Below, one piece after another: positions 1 to 10,221 of a stretch of 36,505 nt of DNA (its first letter is position 1; each line of letters starts with the position of its first letter). Position numbers and translations under genes: made by a program. This DNA comes from Pinguiococcus pyrenoidosus (taxonomy: Eukaryota; Sar; Pinguiophyceae; Pinguiochrysidales; Pinguiochrysidaceae), in the NCBI GenBank assembly GCA_019677205.1, contig JAAMXY010002141.1, positions 6,959 to 43,463 of the forward strand. Reading direction: 5' to 3'. The notes under the pieces were generated by a model. That model did no database searches. It was given only the letters and a program-made list of their open reading frames with translations, and was not told the DNA's origin.

Positions 1-41
1 ATGTAAAGAACTACCGAGGTGCCTGATGATTCACTGCTTAC

Positions 42-807
42 CCTTGCCTTGACCCTCCAGCAGATGCCGGCGGCGCCATCAACGGAGTGGAGTTGCATCG
101 CGAGCACACCTGCACGGGTTTTGTGGACGTGAGGCCTTGCTGGGCGCCTACAACGATGTTCCACGAGAGCTCCTACCTCGGCAAGCATGATGTGTCCGGA
201 TAGCAGAAGCTGGCCGATTCGCTCGGATGCGCGATCCCCGGTGCCGCCTCGGTCCCGAGGCACCTCCGGCATGTCCACCTCCTCCAGCATGTCCACCTCC
301 TCCGGCATGTCCATCACCTCCGGCACAACCTCTGCACCCTCTGTTTCCTCCTTCTCGTCCGCGGCCACCGCTTTCGTCTCAGAGCCGTCCTCGAGCATCC
401 CCATGATTCGCAGCGCCTCCTGCTCGCCAACAACCTTAGGGTCTGGTCCCCGGCGCAGTGGTTTCGAGCAGAGCAGCCCCGCGTACCTCTCTGGAGACGT
501 CTCGGACTTGCATCGCTGGCTGGCTGGGGGGAACGCCATTCTGGGCGCCCGCGCGGGCCGTTCCGTCTCTATCGCAGACCACACAGATGGTCTGCCCAGC
601 CCGGCTCCTCAGCAGCACTGGCATGGAGAAGAGGGACGGAAAGTCCGCGGGCGTCAGCGGCGACGTGCGGCGGGAAGCAGCAGGATGGCGGAAAACACCT
701 GTGTTCGGGACGCATCGCTGACAGGTTTCCGCCAGCATTGCGTAGCCCTGCAGCATCTTCTCCGCAATGAGCTTCGCGGGGTCGTCCCTTCTCAGTGTAC
801 CCGCCAT
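42..807 (-). CDS. Tandem ZNRD2 / autoantigen-p27-like zinc-binding protein, partial at the left edge
   Basis: No single reading frame shows this gene; it appears after splicing. Exons are 807-699, 617-487, 434-177 and 109-42, and a GT donor at 41-40 leads off the window. The first module reads MLQGYAMLAETCQRC, then across intron 1 VLLRSRAGQTICVVCD: a helix, then CxxC and a second CxxC. This is the pattern of the Auto_anti-p27 family (human ZNRD2, a small zinc-binding protein). An acidic linker follows with a repeated E-E-V-D-M-P/L unit. A second module then starts (IGQLLLSGHIMLAE, then CSRCNSTPLM across intron 3); its last Cys pair must lie beyond the edge. All three internal junctions match in phase (1, 0, 0). 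The frame is open upstream of ATG 807 to a stop near 897, so the true start could lie further up. Family call is firm; exact start and total length are not. Confidence 0.72.
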
Positions 808-1629
808 GGTATCCGACGCGCCGGTGACTGCGCCTGCACCACCCGTCTTCTGAAGCCTCTCGAGAAGCGCTGAGACCGGATTCTTGGGAGAACTTCAGCG
901 GCGCGCCATTTCGATACCGAGTGTGGGGAAGTTCCGCAGTTCCGCAGTTCAAAGTTCGGAAGCTCGGAACAGTACAGTACAGTACTCCCCATGGAGTACA
1001 GTACCGTAGAGTAGTACTTCACGGAGATCCATCTGAATCCTCACGCCTGACAAGTTGAAACATTTGAAAACTATTTCAAAACGTAATTTCGCATGTTCCG
1101 AACAAGGAAATGAGAGTTGCTCACGTCGCCGTTTCTGCTGCGACAGCGCATCTGATGGCCCATCAACAAGTGCCGCCACCTGGTTGGTTCACTGAGTTCT
1201 TTGGATATAGGAGCGGGTTCTCAACGGCGCGCACGATGGCCGGAATAAGAACGCGATGCGTCATTCCGAGGTCATTCTCCCTTTTCATTCGTGCCTCGTC
1301 CCTCTCGCTCGTCAGGAGCTCTTTTCATTGGCCCAAGGCGTCCCGTGAACAGCTTTTTGCGCCGCTCGAAGACGTAGCACCGCTGATCACCAAATGTACA
1401 GCCAAAATTTCGGCTGCGCGCGCTGTCGTCGTTGAGGGTCTTCAGTGGCGTTCCATCTCGCTTTGCGGCAGCGCTCTGCTCCGTTTCTGTCGTTCCGTCT
1501 TCCGCCGCGTCGTTCTCTCGCGGGAGCTGTCGCCGAGCGTCAGGTGCGCTTCGCGCGAGTCGTCTTCCTGAGCACCCCCGGTGTGGCCGGAGAGGCTCCC
1601 TCTGAAGGCGCCGTTCGGGACGGCCCAAG
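808..1629. promoter_or_regulatory. Divergent intergenic promoter region
   Basis: About 820 bases separate the leftward ZNRD2-like gene from the rightward DENN gene, so both promoters should be here. Its left end may still hold 5' coding sequence of the ZNRD2-like gene. Visible signals are clustered GTTCC/AGTTC repeats around 928-965, a hairpin at 977-1004, and one ATTGG (inverted CCAAT) pentamer at 1327-1331. No convincing TATA box or further gene was seen. Confidence 0.4.
971..1005. repeat. GTAC-rich direct repeat and inverted repeat (hairpin)
   Basis: Direct copies of AGTAC run from 971. A 12-base arm at 977-988 pairs with 993-1004 around the four-base loop CCAT at 989-992, with one mismatch in each arm. 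It could form a cruciform or RNA hairpin in the divergent promoter. Function unknown. Confidence 0.55.
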
Positions 1630-4600
1630 ATGGCGGACCGGGGCCGGCTGTTCAAGGAGTCGTCGTCGCTGCGCAACGCGAACACGCTGCCGGCCGAGCT
1701 CGTCTCGCAGGAGTCCGCAGACAGCAAGGCGGAGGCGCCGCCGCGCAGCCTGCCCAGGCGCTCCAATCCGTTTCTGTCCTCGCAAAGCAGCCGCGGCTCG
1801 AACTGGGGCATCAGTCCTGGGCCGAAAGACGTGCCGGTCATGGGCGCGCCGCAGCAGAACCAGCTGCAGTCCATCGGCCGCACCGGCGGGCGGCGAGACA
1901 TGGCCGGCGACGCCGCGCGGCCCCGGCGCGCCACCACGGACAACACCAAGGACGCGCGCGGCTCCGGCTCGTCCAAGGGCTCCGGCATGAACGTCTTCCG
2001 CTACATGTTCTGGCAGCGGGACAGCAACGACGAGAAGGACGCCAGCCAGGAGTCCAGCCCGGAGCTGGTGCACGAGGACTCGGACAACCTCGAGCGCGGC
2101 GCGTCGTCGGGCTACGTGCCGGACGTTGGCGCCGACCTGCCCAAGCTGGACTCCGAGATGTCCATGAAGCAGATGGGCGCCAAGAGCCACAACGGCCAGG
2201 TCAAGCCCTTCCGCGTCAAGGCCGACCGGGAGGAGAACAACGAGATCTTCGCCGAGTACGTGCTGCAGCAGATCCAGGCGCAGCGGGAGAACGAGCTCGA
2301 GGTGCCGGACTTCGTGATCGAGTACGAGGAGCAGGAGGGCAGCTCGTCCAAGAAGCAGGCGGCCAAGGAGCCGCGGAAGCTGCCGCCGCGGCCGTCCGCC
2401 AGGACCTCCGAAGTGCCGCGCAAGGCTGACGAGGACATGGAGGACCGCGTGCGCCAGCTCACCGCCCAGGTGCAGGTCTTGGAGGCGCAGCTCGAGAGGT
2501 TCCGCAACCTGCAGGCAATTCTGACCACCACGCCCAGCGCCTTCACGGCCGAGTCCTCGCGGAGCGTGCTGCCCTCCTTTCGCGCCAAGGTCACCGGCCA
2601 GACGCCGAGCACCCGGGGCTCCAACTCGTCGACGTGGTCGAGCCCGCAGCGCCACGGGCCCATCTCGGTGTCCGACATGGCCGCCGCCGGCATCACCTCC
2701 GCGGACAGCATGCAGGAGGATAGCGAGGCCTCGGGCGGGAATCCCCTCGCTCCCAGCGTGATCGTGCAGGCGATCGGAGGCGCCAGGTCCGCGGAAGCCT
2801 CGACGCCGACCAAGAACGAGCGGCGGCCCTCGCAAGAGCAGCTCGGCGCCATCCAGCGGTCGAGCGCCTTCAAGGAGGCGAGCATGTCTCTTTCCGGTCC
2901 GCTGTCGTCGGAGGAGTCCAGCGACGACATGATCAAGATGCTGAGCACCGGCTCCACGGAGTACAATCCGGAGTCGCTTCGCGTCGACCCCTCGATGTAC
3001 GGCCGAGCGGGCACTCGGCGCTCGCTGAAGATCGACGCCATCCGAGACAACCCCGACCCCGATCCGGAGGTCATCGACGACATCGTGCAGCTGGGCAAGA
3101 TCATGGCGTCGTCGCCGTCCTCCAAGGGCGAGCTGCGCAAGTCCATGGAGCGGTCCCGGTCCAGCCGCAAGTCCTTCCGGGCGGCGAGCACGCGGGGGAG
3201 TCGCACCATGGGCGGCCGCCGGAGGTCCTCGACGCGCGCAGGAGGCCTGTCCACTGGGGCGGGAGCCGGTGGCAGCGTGAAGCAGACCTGGAAGCGAAGG
3301 GACCGCGAGGACAGCCGAAGGAGTCAGGACGACGGCCGCGGAGCGAGCAGGCATTCGAGCAGCGGCGGGGCTCCGGCCTTCCGGGCTGCGCGCATATCGG
3401 AAGCTGCCGGCGATTCCAAGGAGAGCAAGTCCGGCAGCATGGACCAGGTCTCCTCTGTGCACACGCTGGGGGAGATGGTCAAGAGCGGGGCGACGAGCAG
3501 CAGCAGTCCCATGACGAGGTCGTCCGGGGCGCTGCGCAGTATGACGATGCGCGCCTCGGCGGGGATGAGGACGAGCCTCTGGGGGATCCAGGCCTACTCG
3601 GTCGATGAAGCGCAGGAAGTCGTTCGGGACCTGAGCGTCCAGGTCACGGACACGGTGCAGGTGGCGGACCGCTCGGGCCTCTTCAGCACGTACGCCCTCG
3701 TGGGAGCGGCGCATGACGTCGCTGACGTCTGCAGCATGCTGCTGGCGCAGCGTGCCGAGGCCATCGTGTTCGACAAGCGCCCGGCGTTCAGCTTCGCCTT
3801 GGATGCCAAGGTGCTGGAAAGCTTCTCGCCCGAGCTCGACTTCGGCGAGTTCTTGGACGAGATGGTGCGCTTCTGCCTCCCCTCCCAGCTGGTCTGGTTC
3901 TCGATTGGCCCCAAGCTCGGCGCCACGCCGCCGACCACTGCGTCGTGCCGCAACGACAAGGTGCACAGCTTGTTCTTCACCGATGCCGCCGGCGGTGCCA
4001 CCCACGGCCTCTGCCACGTCACGTATGCGGAGCTGGACGGCAAGCTCAGCAACGTCGACGACCCGGAGGAACGGGACATTGCCGACGGCGACGGGACGGG
4101 CATCATCCGGACCATGTTCCGCGCCGCGATGACCATCAAGGCGTTCCTCCTGTACACCAACAGGCGGTACCTGCAGTCCTTCCGGCACCGCGTCCTCCGC
4201 CAGTTCCCGTGGCTCCAGGTGAAGGTGCAGGCGTGCCATTGCATTCTCGGCGACCAGCCGCTGCACGGCTTCTACAGCGCCCTGCTGGAGATCATTGCCA
4301 TGGGCGATCACAACCACATCCTCCCCTGCCTGGACAGCATCGTCGCGCCAGAGGACAAGGACGACAGCCTCGAGGTCTTGTCACCGCGGTCCCGACATGC
4401 GCACCGGAGATCCATGTTCGACTCGGCCACCATCACGCACCGGCGCGAGAAGCACAGCAACGAGCGGCGGCAGCTCATTGAGCGGCTGCACAAGTTTGAT
4501 CTCCAGCAGGGCGAGAACGCGCCGGATCCCGATGACTGCGGCGAGGCGGAGCGAGAAGAACGAGTCAAGTTCCTGCAAGGCAGCGAACGCCCGGCAGAGG

Positions 4601-5959
4601 ACACCACAGAGCGTCGGATCATCAGCGTAAACGACGAGAAGTACTTGGGGCCCTTCCCGGGGATCTCCCTGCAACTGCCCTGCGTCCGCCCGTCCGAATG
4701 GACGGCGATTCCGCTGCTCTCTCTCCTCCCACCCGTGGTGCTCGCCAAGAGCCTGAGGCTGCTGCTGCTGGAGCGCTCGCTAACGGTCGTGTGCCCCGAC
4801 GAAGTGAAGGCCTCGTGCATCGTGATGGGCCTCCACTCGCTCATGAGCCCCTTCCGCTGGTGCGGCACCGTGATTCCACTGCTTCCGTTGGACCTCATCG
4901 AGATGCTGCACAGCCCGGCGCCGCTCCTGGCCGGGGTGTGCTTCAGCAAGGAGCGCATCGACAAGGAGCACCACCAGAATTTGAACCTGCTGCTCGTGGG
5001 CGATGCAGCGGAAGATGCCCGATTCATTTCCGAGGCGGTAAGAACAACGACAGCGACAGTGACAGCCCGGCAACTGCAGCTAGCTGCAGCTGCAACTATT
5101 GGGCCTGCTCTCCTCGGCGTGCGCCGAATGAGAAACTAAGCTGAGCTGCTTCTTGCAGGCTTCTTGTGATTGGTCCGACGCTGGCCTTCTTTCCGACGAT
5201 GCCCTGGAGCAGGCGGTGCACGACGCGCAGAAGATCCTTGCCGAGGGTCCCCGACGAGGCTCCATGTACCACCTCGTCCGGCTGATGCCGTCGTCGACCA
5301 AAAGCGTCCAGCAGTCCAACTTCTCGCCGTCTGGTCTTCCAGCTGACATGACGTTCTCGAACAATCTCACGCGGCTCATGCGGTACGCTCTCGGCGTCGC
5401 CATCCGTCATCTCCCAGGGAAAGCCTCGGTGGCTCATGAAGCTTCTCTTGCATCCTCACAGGGGCCTGACCGCCAGGGAAAGAAGAGCGTTCCAGTGCCT
5501 CCGAAGTGGCATCATCGTGCATCACAGAAGGTGAGGGATGCCACGGCTGCTTGCCATCCAGGCTTCATTCAACTGGGATTGACGAAGCGTCCGTCGCATC
5601 CTTCGCATCTTCGCCAACTCCTTAGGCTTTGTGGGGATCTTTCTACGAACATCCGGAATTGGAAGAAGTACGGGCTGTACAATCGGGCGGAGGACGAGTT
5701 CTACTTTCAGGCCGATCTGGTGCACAACGAGATGAAGAAGGAGTTTGCATTCCGCAGCACGGTCACGGATACGCAGATGTTCGCCGAGTTTGTGGAGATG
5801 TGCCGAGTCCGCTGCGATGATGAGGACCGCGCGGAAGAACAGGCGGCAAAGCTGTCGGCAAAAGGTCCGCCGAAGGTCACGGAGCTCACGTCGAGACTCA
5901 GCGAGATGAGCACCTCGACGTCCAAGGAAGGCCTGTATCCCGTTGGCATCTCCATATAG
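1630..5959 (+). CDS. DENN-domain protein, predicted Rab guanine nucleotide exchange factor
   Basis: Four exons (1630-5037, 5159-5382, 5462-5530, 5626-5959) join with matching phases 0, 2, 2 and give 1344 residues. The ATG at 1630 has A at -3 and G at +4. Residues 1-640 are Ser/Arg-rich and probably disordered, with a short coiled coil near 268-298. From about 690 a tripartite DENN module follows: uDENN-like segment (HSLFFTDAAGG, HGLCHVTY), a central cDENN core (IPLLSLLPPVVLAKSLRLLL, VMGLHSLMSPFRWCGTVIPL, then LLAGV) ending near 1105, and a dDENN end (TDTQMFAEFVEM). Splicing out 5383-5461 and 5531-5625 restores LTARERRAFQCLRSGIIVHH, which reading through would lose. DENN proteins usually load GTP on Rab GTPases in membrane traffic; that role is inferred from the family. 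The subfamily is not recognisable. Confidence 0.85.
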
Positions 5960-6260
5960 CCAGCTGTGGAGGGGTGGCCAGCTTCGTCTCGGAGCACCGG
6001 AAGGAAGGCTTGTAAAGAAGAGTGAAAGCAGGGAAACCTGACGCGCGTGGTCCACCTGTCAAGGAAACTAGTAGGATTTCTATATCTACCCCCACCTAGC
6101 AAGCTTTCCACAGCACTGGGCGACGCTTGCTTGGTCCTCCAGTTCGGAGCCATCCACAAGCTCGGGGGCCGAGAGGAGGAGACAATCCACCCTCGGTCAC
6201 GTTCTATGTACACGCTGCCGTTCCAGTCTACGAGCCAATTCTGTCTTGTGGTGCAACTTG
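5960..6260. other. Convergent intergenic spacer
   Basis: About 300 bases between the 3' ends of the DENN gene and the TPR gene. It should hold both 3' untranslated regions. No coding signal or clear terminator motif was seen. Confidence 0.4.
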
Positions 6261-6884
6261 CTAAGCCGTGGTGGGAGCCTCCGGCTGGAAGATCTTCCAC
6301 TTGAGGACCATGGCGCAGCGCTCGGGGTTTCTCACCGCTGCCTTCTTGACGAGCTTGATCGCCTTGTCTACGTAGCCGTTCTTGCTCTCCATAAGGGCGA
6401 GCGCGACGAGCAGCTTGGTGCTGTGCGGGAAGTGCACGATGCCCTCGTTGAAGATCCGGCGAGCGACATCCACGCGGCCCTTGCGCTGCTCGTGCAGCGC
6501 CAGCAGCAGGTAGGTCCGCTCTATGGTGGCCGGGGACACGTCGCCCCTCCTCGGCATGCGGTACAGGATGCTATTGTAGAGCTCGGTGGCGAGGTCGTAC
6601 TGGCCGTCGCGAATGGCGGCCCTGGCGCGGCTGTGCAAGCGCGTCACCCGCGGCTCCATCCGCGCCCCGATGCCGTCCACCTCCGGCAGGATGGATTTGC
6701 GACGGACCCGCTGCGCGTGGTGCAGCGACGAGACGGCGGCGTCCTCCGCGGCGTGGCGGGTGTCGGTCAGCTGACCTCGCAAGCCCCACGCCGGGTGCCG
6801 CACGCCCGCCGTGGTGAAGGCGTCGGCGCCGCAGGCCAGAGCGACCAGCCACAGGGCTTGCACTGGTCGGGATGCAGCAGCCAT
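6261..6884 (-). CDS. Predicted plastid-targeted TPR/HAT-like helical repeat protein
   Basis: An uninterrupted 207-residue frame. ATG 6884 was chosen over in-frame upstream ATGs because it starts directly with a hydrophobic signal peptide (VQALWLVALACGADAF) ending in the A-D-A|F cleavage pattern at residue 23, followed by an Arg-containing stretch typical of a transit peptide in secondary red plastids. From about residue 80 come paired helices with TPR-like spacing: AIRDGQYDLATELYNSILYR, TYLLLALHEQRKGRVDVARR, IFNEGIVHFPHSTKLLVALA, then a third partial unit. Such repeats bind proteins or, in HAT-type organelle factors, RNA. It is far shorter than known chloroplast RNA-maturation TPR proteins, so its role is open. 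It shares a short divergent promoter with the hydrolase to its right. Confidence 0.72.
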   Translation of the reverse strand: MAAASRPVQALWLVALACGADAFTTAGVRHPAWGLRGQLTDTRHAAEDAAVSSLHHAQRVRRKSILPEVDGIGARMEPRVTRLHSRARAAIRDGQYDLATELYNSILYRMPRRGDVSPATIERTYLLLALHEQRKGRVDVARRIFNEGIVHFPHSTKLLVALALMESKNGYVDKAIKLVKKAAVRNPERCAMVLKWKIFQPEAPTTA

Positions 6885-7329
6885 GAAGGTCGAGGACGAG
6901 CGTTCGCCCGCGAGAGCAGGAGTTCTGCGACGTTGTGGAAACGCTCCGAAGCGGAGGCTTGTGGTCCATGTGCCGAGCACGCTCAGGCGCTGTGTTATGG
7001 GCGCACAAGTGTTCCTTGGACATGTGCTGCAGTTCAACCTTCCGGCCGTCCATTGGTGGAAACGGGAGAGGGCGTTGAGCTGCGTTTGACATGCGTCCAT
7101 AAGAACGGAAAGCGGTAGGCCAGCAGAGCGGTGATTGGGCAGAATACCGTCGGAGTGTTCTTCCAACCAGATCCAGCCCCACTGCCTTTCTCAAGTTCCC
7201 AAGCTCTCAAGTCTCAAGCTCTCAAGCTCTCAAGCGCTGAAGGCTGATAATAAGACGAAGATCAAAAATACGCCCGCATGTGGAGACATCCTGCAGGAGG
7301 ACAAAACGAGGCCTCCAGAACGCCACAAA
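6885..7329. promoter_or_regulatory. Divergent promoter region with CTCAAG repeats
   Basis: This 445-base gap separates two genes transcribed outward. It holds two ATTGG (inverted CCAAT) pentamers at 7052-7056 and 7134-7138, and a run of AAGCTCTC/AAGTCTC units at about 7201-7233, just before the hydrolase start. Only the repeats are directly visible; promoter function is inferred from position. Confidence 0.4.
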
Positions 7330-8531
7330 ATGCAGACCGTGCAGACTCAAGGCGGTCATACTATAGCGCTTGAGATACGAGACCCTTTGGACGGCGGAGC
7401 ATCCGATCTCGCTCCTGTGCTGTGCGTCAGCGGCGGCCCAGGCCTCCCCAGCAGCTACTTGCACCCGCTTGTGCCCTTGCTGGGCGGCAGAAGGACGATC
7501 TTCTTCGATCTTCCAGGCTGCGGCGCCAGTGACGCGCCTTCCGAACCGCATTCGTACGGCACCGATGATTGTGTGGCGGACTTCTGCGACGTTGTGGCGC
7601 AGCTGTCCGCCAAATTCGGCCTGACACGAGCGCATTTGCTCGGTCACAGCTGGGGCGGCGTCCTGGCCTTGGCTGCGCTGCTGCGCGGCCGTTTTTTCGA
7701 GATGCGGCTGTGCAGTCTGGTGCTTCTGAGTGCTGGCGCGTCCACCACGAGCTTGCTGGCAGAAGCGCGGCGCTTGCGAGAGTGGATCCGGCGCGGCGAG
7801 GAGATGCGGATCTTTAAGGAGCGGCTTGCGGCGAGGCAGCAGGCGGAGACCTTGCCCGGCGCAGGCGGACTTGGGGGTCCTGAGCACGCACCTACGGAGA
7901 TACAGCAATCGCCATACGAGGAATCGATGGATGCGGCGGAAGAGCTGTTCTTCGCGAAGCATGAATGTCGCGTGAAGCCCGTCCCCGACTGCCTGAGGTA
8001 TTGTGTCTCTTAGGAGCAAAAGCGCGCAGCAAACCCAGTCATGACCTCAAGCTCCTTTTCCCTTGAATATCTGCTCTGCGTGCCTTCGTCTTTAGGGATG
8101 CGAGAAACGAAGTGAGCTCGATGTACAAGGCGTCGCGAAACCTTGAAAGCTTCGACGTCGCCAGCGAATTGGCGGAGCGGATGGGAGAGCCGGCGGAAGA
8201 GGCAGCTACTCGCGAAGGTGCGGTGGAGTTCGGCACGTTGCCCGTCCTGGTGCTCCGAGGAGAGGATGATTTCTGTACACAAAAGTGCGTCCAGCCGGTG
8301 TTGGGTACGTCTGCCACGATGCCACGAAAAGCACAACTGAAGCTAGTTCGCTGCGCATGCCTCACGGCTGCTTATCGCTGCTTTTGGTTGCTTACCGCTG
8401 CATCCTTAGATCTCTTGCCGAGCAGCGAGGAGGGGATAATACCCGAAGCTGGCCACTACTCGTTCCTTGAGAACCCGGAAGAGTTCTCTCGGCAGGTCAT
8501 CGCGTTCTTGGAGAGACACGAGGCCTCTTGA
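7330..8531 (+). CDS. Alpha/beta hydrolase, proline iminopeptidase (peptidase S33)-like
   Basis: Three exons (7330-7997, 8096-8304, 8410-8531) join in phases 2 and 1 to give 332 residues; without splicing the frame stops at 8013 before the acid and base of the triad. Visible family marks are the oxyanion-hole motif GGPG, DLPGCGASD (compare DQxGCGxSD of proline iminopeptidases), nucleophile elbow GHSWGG with Ser107, the acid in RGEDDF (Asp281) and the base in AGHYSFLENPEEF (His308). The cap domain lies between about residues 130 and 235. The family removes N-terminal proline or related residues from peptides, but other S33-like hydrolases share these motifs and the substrate is not certain. No signal peptide is apparent, so a cytosolic location is likely. 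Confidence 0.82.
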
Positions 8532-8680
8532 AGACCGCAGAAGAGAGGATGCAGACCTTCAATCCTAGTACGAGAACTTCCTCTCGCTCTCATGTCCAAT
8601 TTGCGCAACACTATTCGAGGACCACCGAACGCCTCTCTGCTATGAGCATGGTCTGCCGCAGTCCGTGGCGGACGTCGTCA

Positions 8681-9775
8681 TCATTTATCGGGCACCGGGA
8701 ACAGACACAGGGCGTGTCTGTTCGTGACACTCACGCTGCATGGCTCGGTGGCACAGGGGACTTGTGCCTCATCACGCGGTATCAGACGAGCGGGATCGTC
8801 CACGATCAAGACGCGGATCGGCCAGTCGCGGATCGTTCTCTCCAAGTACGGCGCGCTGGGTGGCTCCGCGCCTCCCGACGACTGTCTTTCTGGCCTCGAC
8901 GGGGATGCGTCCAAGTCGGGCGGCTTCGCCGACTCCAAACCAAGCAGTGGATCGTCGAACAAGGGAGAGCCGAAAGTTCCCGCCTCCACGAGCCCCGTGA
9001 CTTTCCCCGTCGGCGTCGCCACTTCAGCTAGCTCGTGGACAATGATGGGTCGGCGGAGGATGTTGGACAGGCAGGCGAACTCCGGACCACCTCCCCACAA
9101 CAGCTTGGACGGGTCTGGATCGGACCCTGCATTTCACAGATCGCATTGGCCAACATTAGAGACCCTTCTTTCACAGGTGAAGAAGCAACCAAACGACTAG
9201 ATACCTGTGAGACGACGAAGATACTCCGTCGGATCATAGCCCTCTCGCCGCGCCGCGTCCTCCAGCAACCGCCGCGCAGACACCGCTCGCGACCCCTCGA
9301 TGTAGACTCTGGCGGTACTGTCCGCCAACAACTCGGCCACGTTGTATCGCAGGCGTCTCGCCGCCCGCTGTAGCTGGGAGAAGTCCAGCTCCGGATGAGA
9401 TCCCAACATGCTCGTGAGACAGTCGATGTAAACCGCGTAGAACACGCAGTTGCCGTCTCCAGGAACGTTGCGGACTATGAAGCGCTGCTCTGAGGAGCTC
9501 GAATGCAGCAGAGGCAATGTGTGGCTGTAAAAGCCTCGAGAGTCAAACTTCGACGGCCAGCTGAAGAGACTCTCCTGGGCGCCGCGGCTCTCCACATGAA
9601 GCTGGCTCGCTGATTTTGGCCCGGACACACGCCTCAGGGACGGAACTCTCAGGCCGACGACGCCCGGAATACTGAGCAGAACTACAGCGCGCGTAGCGAG
9701 CGCTAGTCGGCCAAGAAACGCAGAATTCGCAGGGTTTCTCCCCCGAATTCGCGGCGAAGCGCCACAGTTTTCCAT
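8681..9775 (-). CDS. OTU-family cysteine protease (predicted deubiquitinase)
   Basis: Two exons, 9775-9205 and 9126-8681, join in phase 1 across a 78-base intron and give 338 residues. The OTU catalytic core is clear: VPGDGNCVFYAV with Asp107 and nucleophile Cys110, the second conserved block WGGGPEFACLSNILRRPI after the intron, and a C-terminal NRHALCLFP carrying the likely catalytic His. OTU enzymes cleave ubiquitin or related chains. The first ~50 residues contain a basic stretch and a hydrophobic segment (ALATRAVVLLSIPGVVG) followed by Arg-rich sequence, resembling an organelle or secretory presequence rather than a cytosolic start. A Pro/Ser-rich insert lies between the WGGG block and the final His. 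It ends 149 bases from the 3' end of the convergent hydrolase gene. Confidence 0.83.
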
Positions 9776-10120
9776 CGCGTTGCCGTAGCCAACCTTGACG
9801 AGGATCCAAGCGGTCTGACACTCTCGTCAAGACTGCTAGAATCGCGACATCGCCGCGCGGAGGGTCAAAAATGCTGCTCGCATTCGGCTGACTTGGATTG
9901 TCCATCTTGGTCTGCTTGTGGAAATTTACATGCTATAATAAAGCAAAATAGAAATTAAACCGGTTCAATAACTCTTGACCATTTTAACTTGGATTGATTT
10001 TGCGGCGTTTTCAAGTGCAAATGGCTGATTTTCTTTGGGGTGATGTTTCAGATTTGCTGCATTGTTGCCCTTTTTGACTTGTTGAAGGTGAGCCCAGCAA
10101 GACAACCTTCTCTCTCCGAT

Positions 10121-10169
<49 letters not shown>

Positions 10170-10221
10170 CAAAGCAAAGAAATGCAGTTGATTGTCTTTC
10201 TCTGTACTTTTGATGGTATCG
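9776..10221. other. Intergenic spacer between two leftward genes
   Basis: It holds the promoter side of the OTU gene and the 3' side of the LRR-IQ-EF gene. Its left part is noticeably A/T-richer than its surroundings. It contains the AGC repeat at 10121-10164. No gene is supported. Confidence 0.4.
10121..10164. repeat. (AGC)n trinucleotide microsatellite
   Basis: Just under fifteen perfect AGC copies lie about 60 bases downstream of the stop codon of the LRR-IQ-EF gene, probably in its 3' untranslated region. On the gene strand the unit reads GCT. Read as protein it gives only a homopolymer, so it is not treated as coding. Confidence 0.9.

Noticed and set aside
187-873. A 228-residue plus-strand frame rich in Ser/Met near the left edge
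   Set aside because: Its Ser/Met repeats are the complement of the acidic linker of the ZNRD2-like gene, which has conserved Cys pairs and matched splice phases.
1540-4317. A 925-residue open frame on the minus strand opposite the DENN gene
   Set aside because: It is an antisense shadow caused by high G/C at third codon positions; its protein is low-complexity Arg/Ala/Leu/His with no motif, while the plus frame has a DENN domain.
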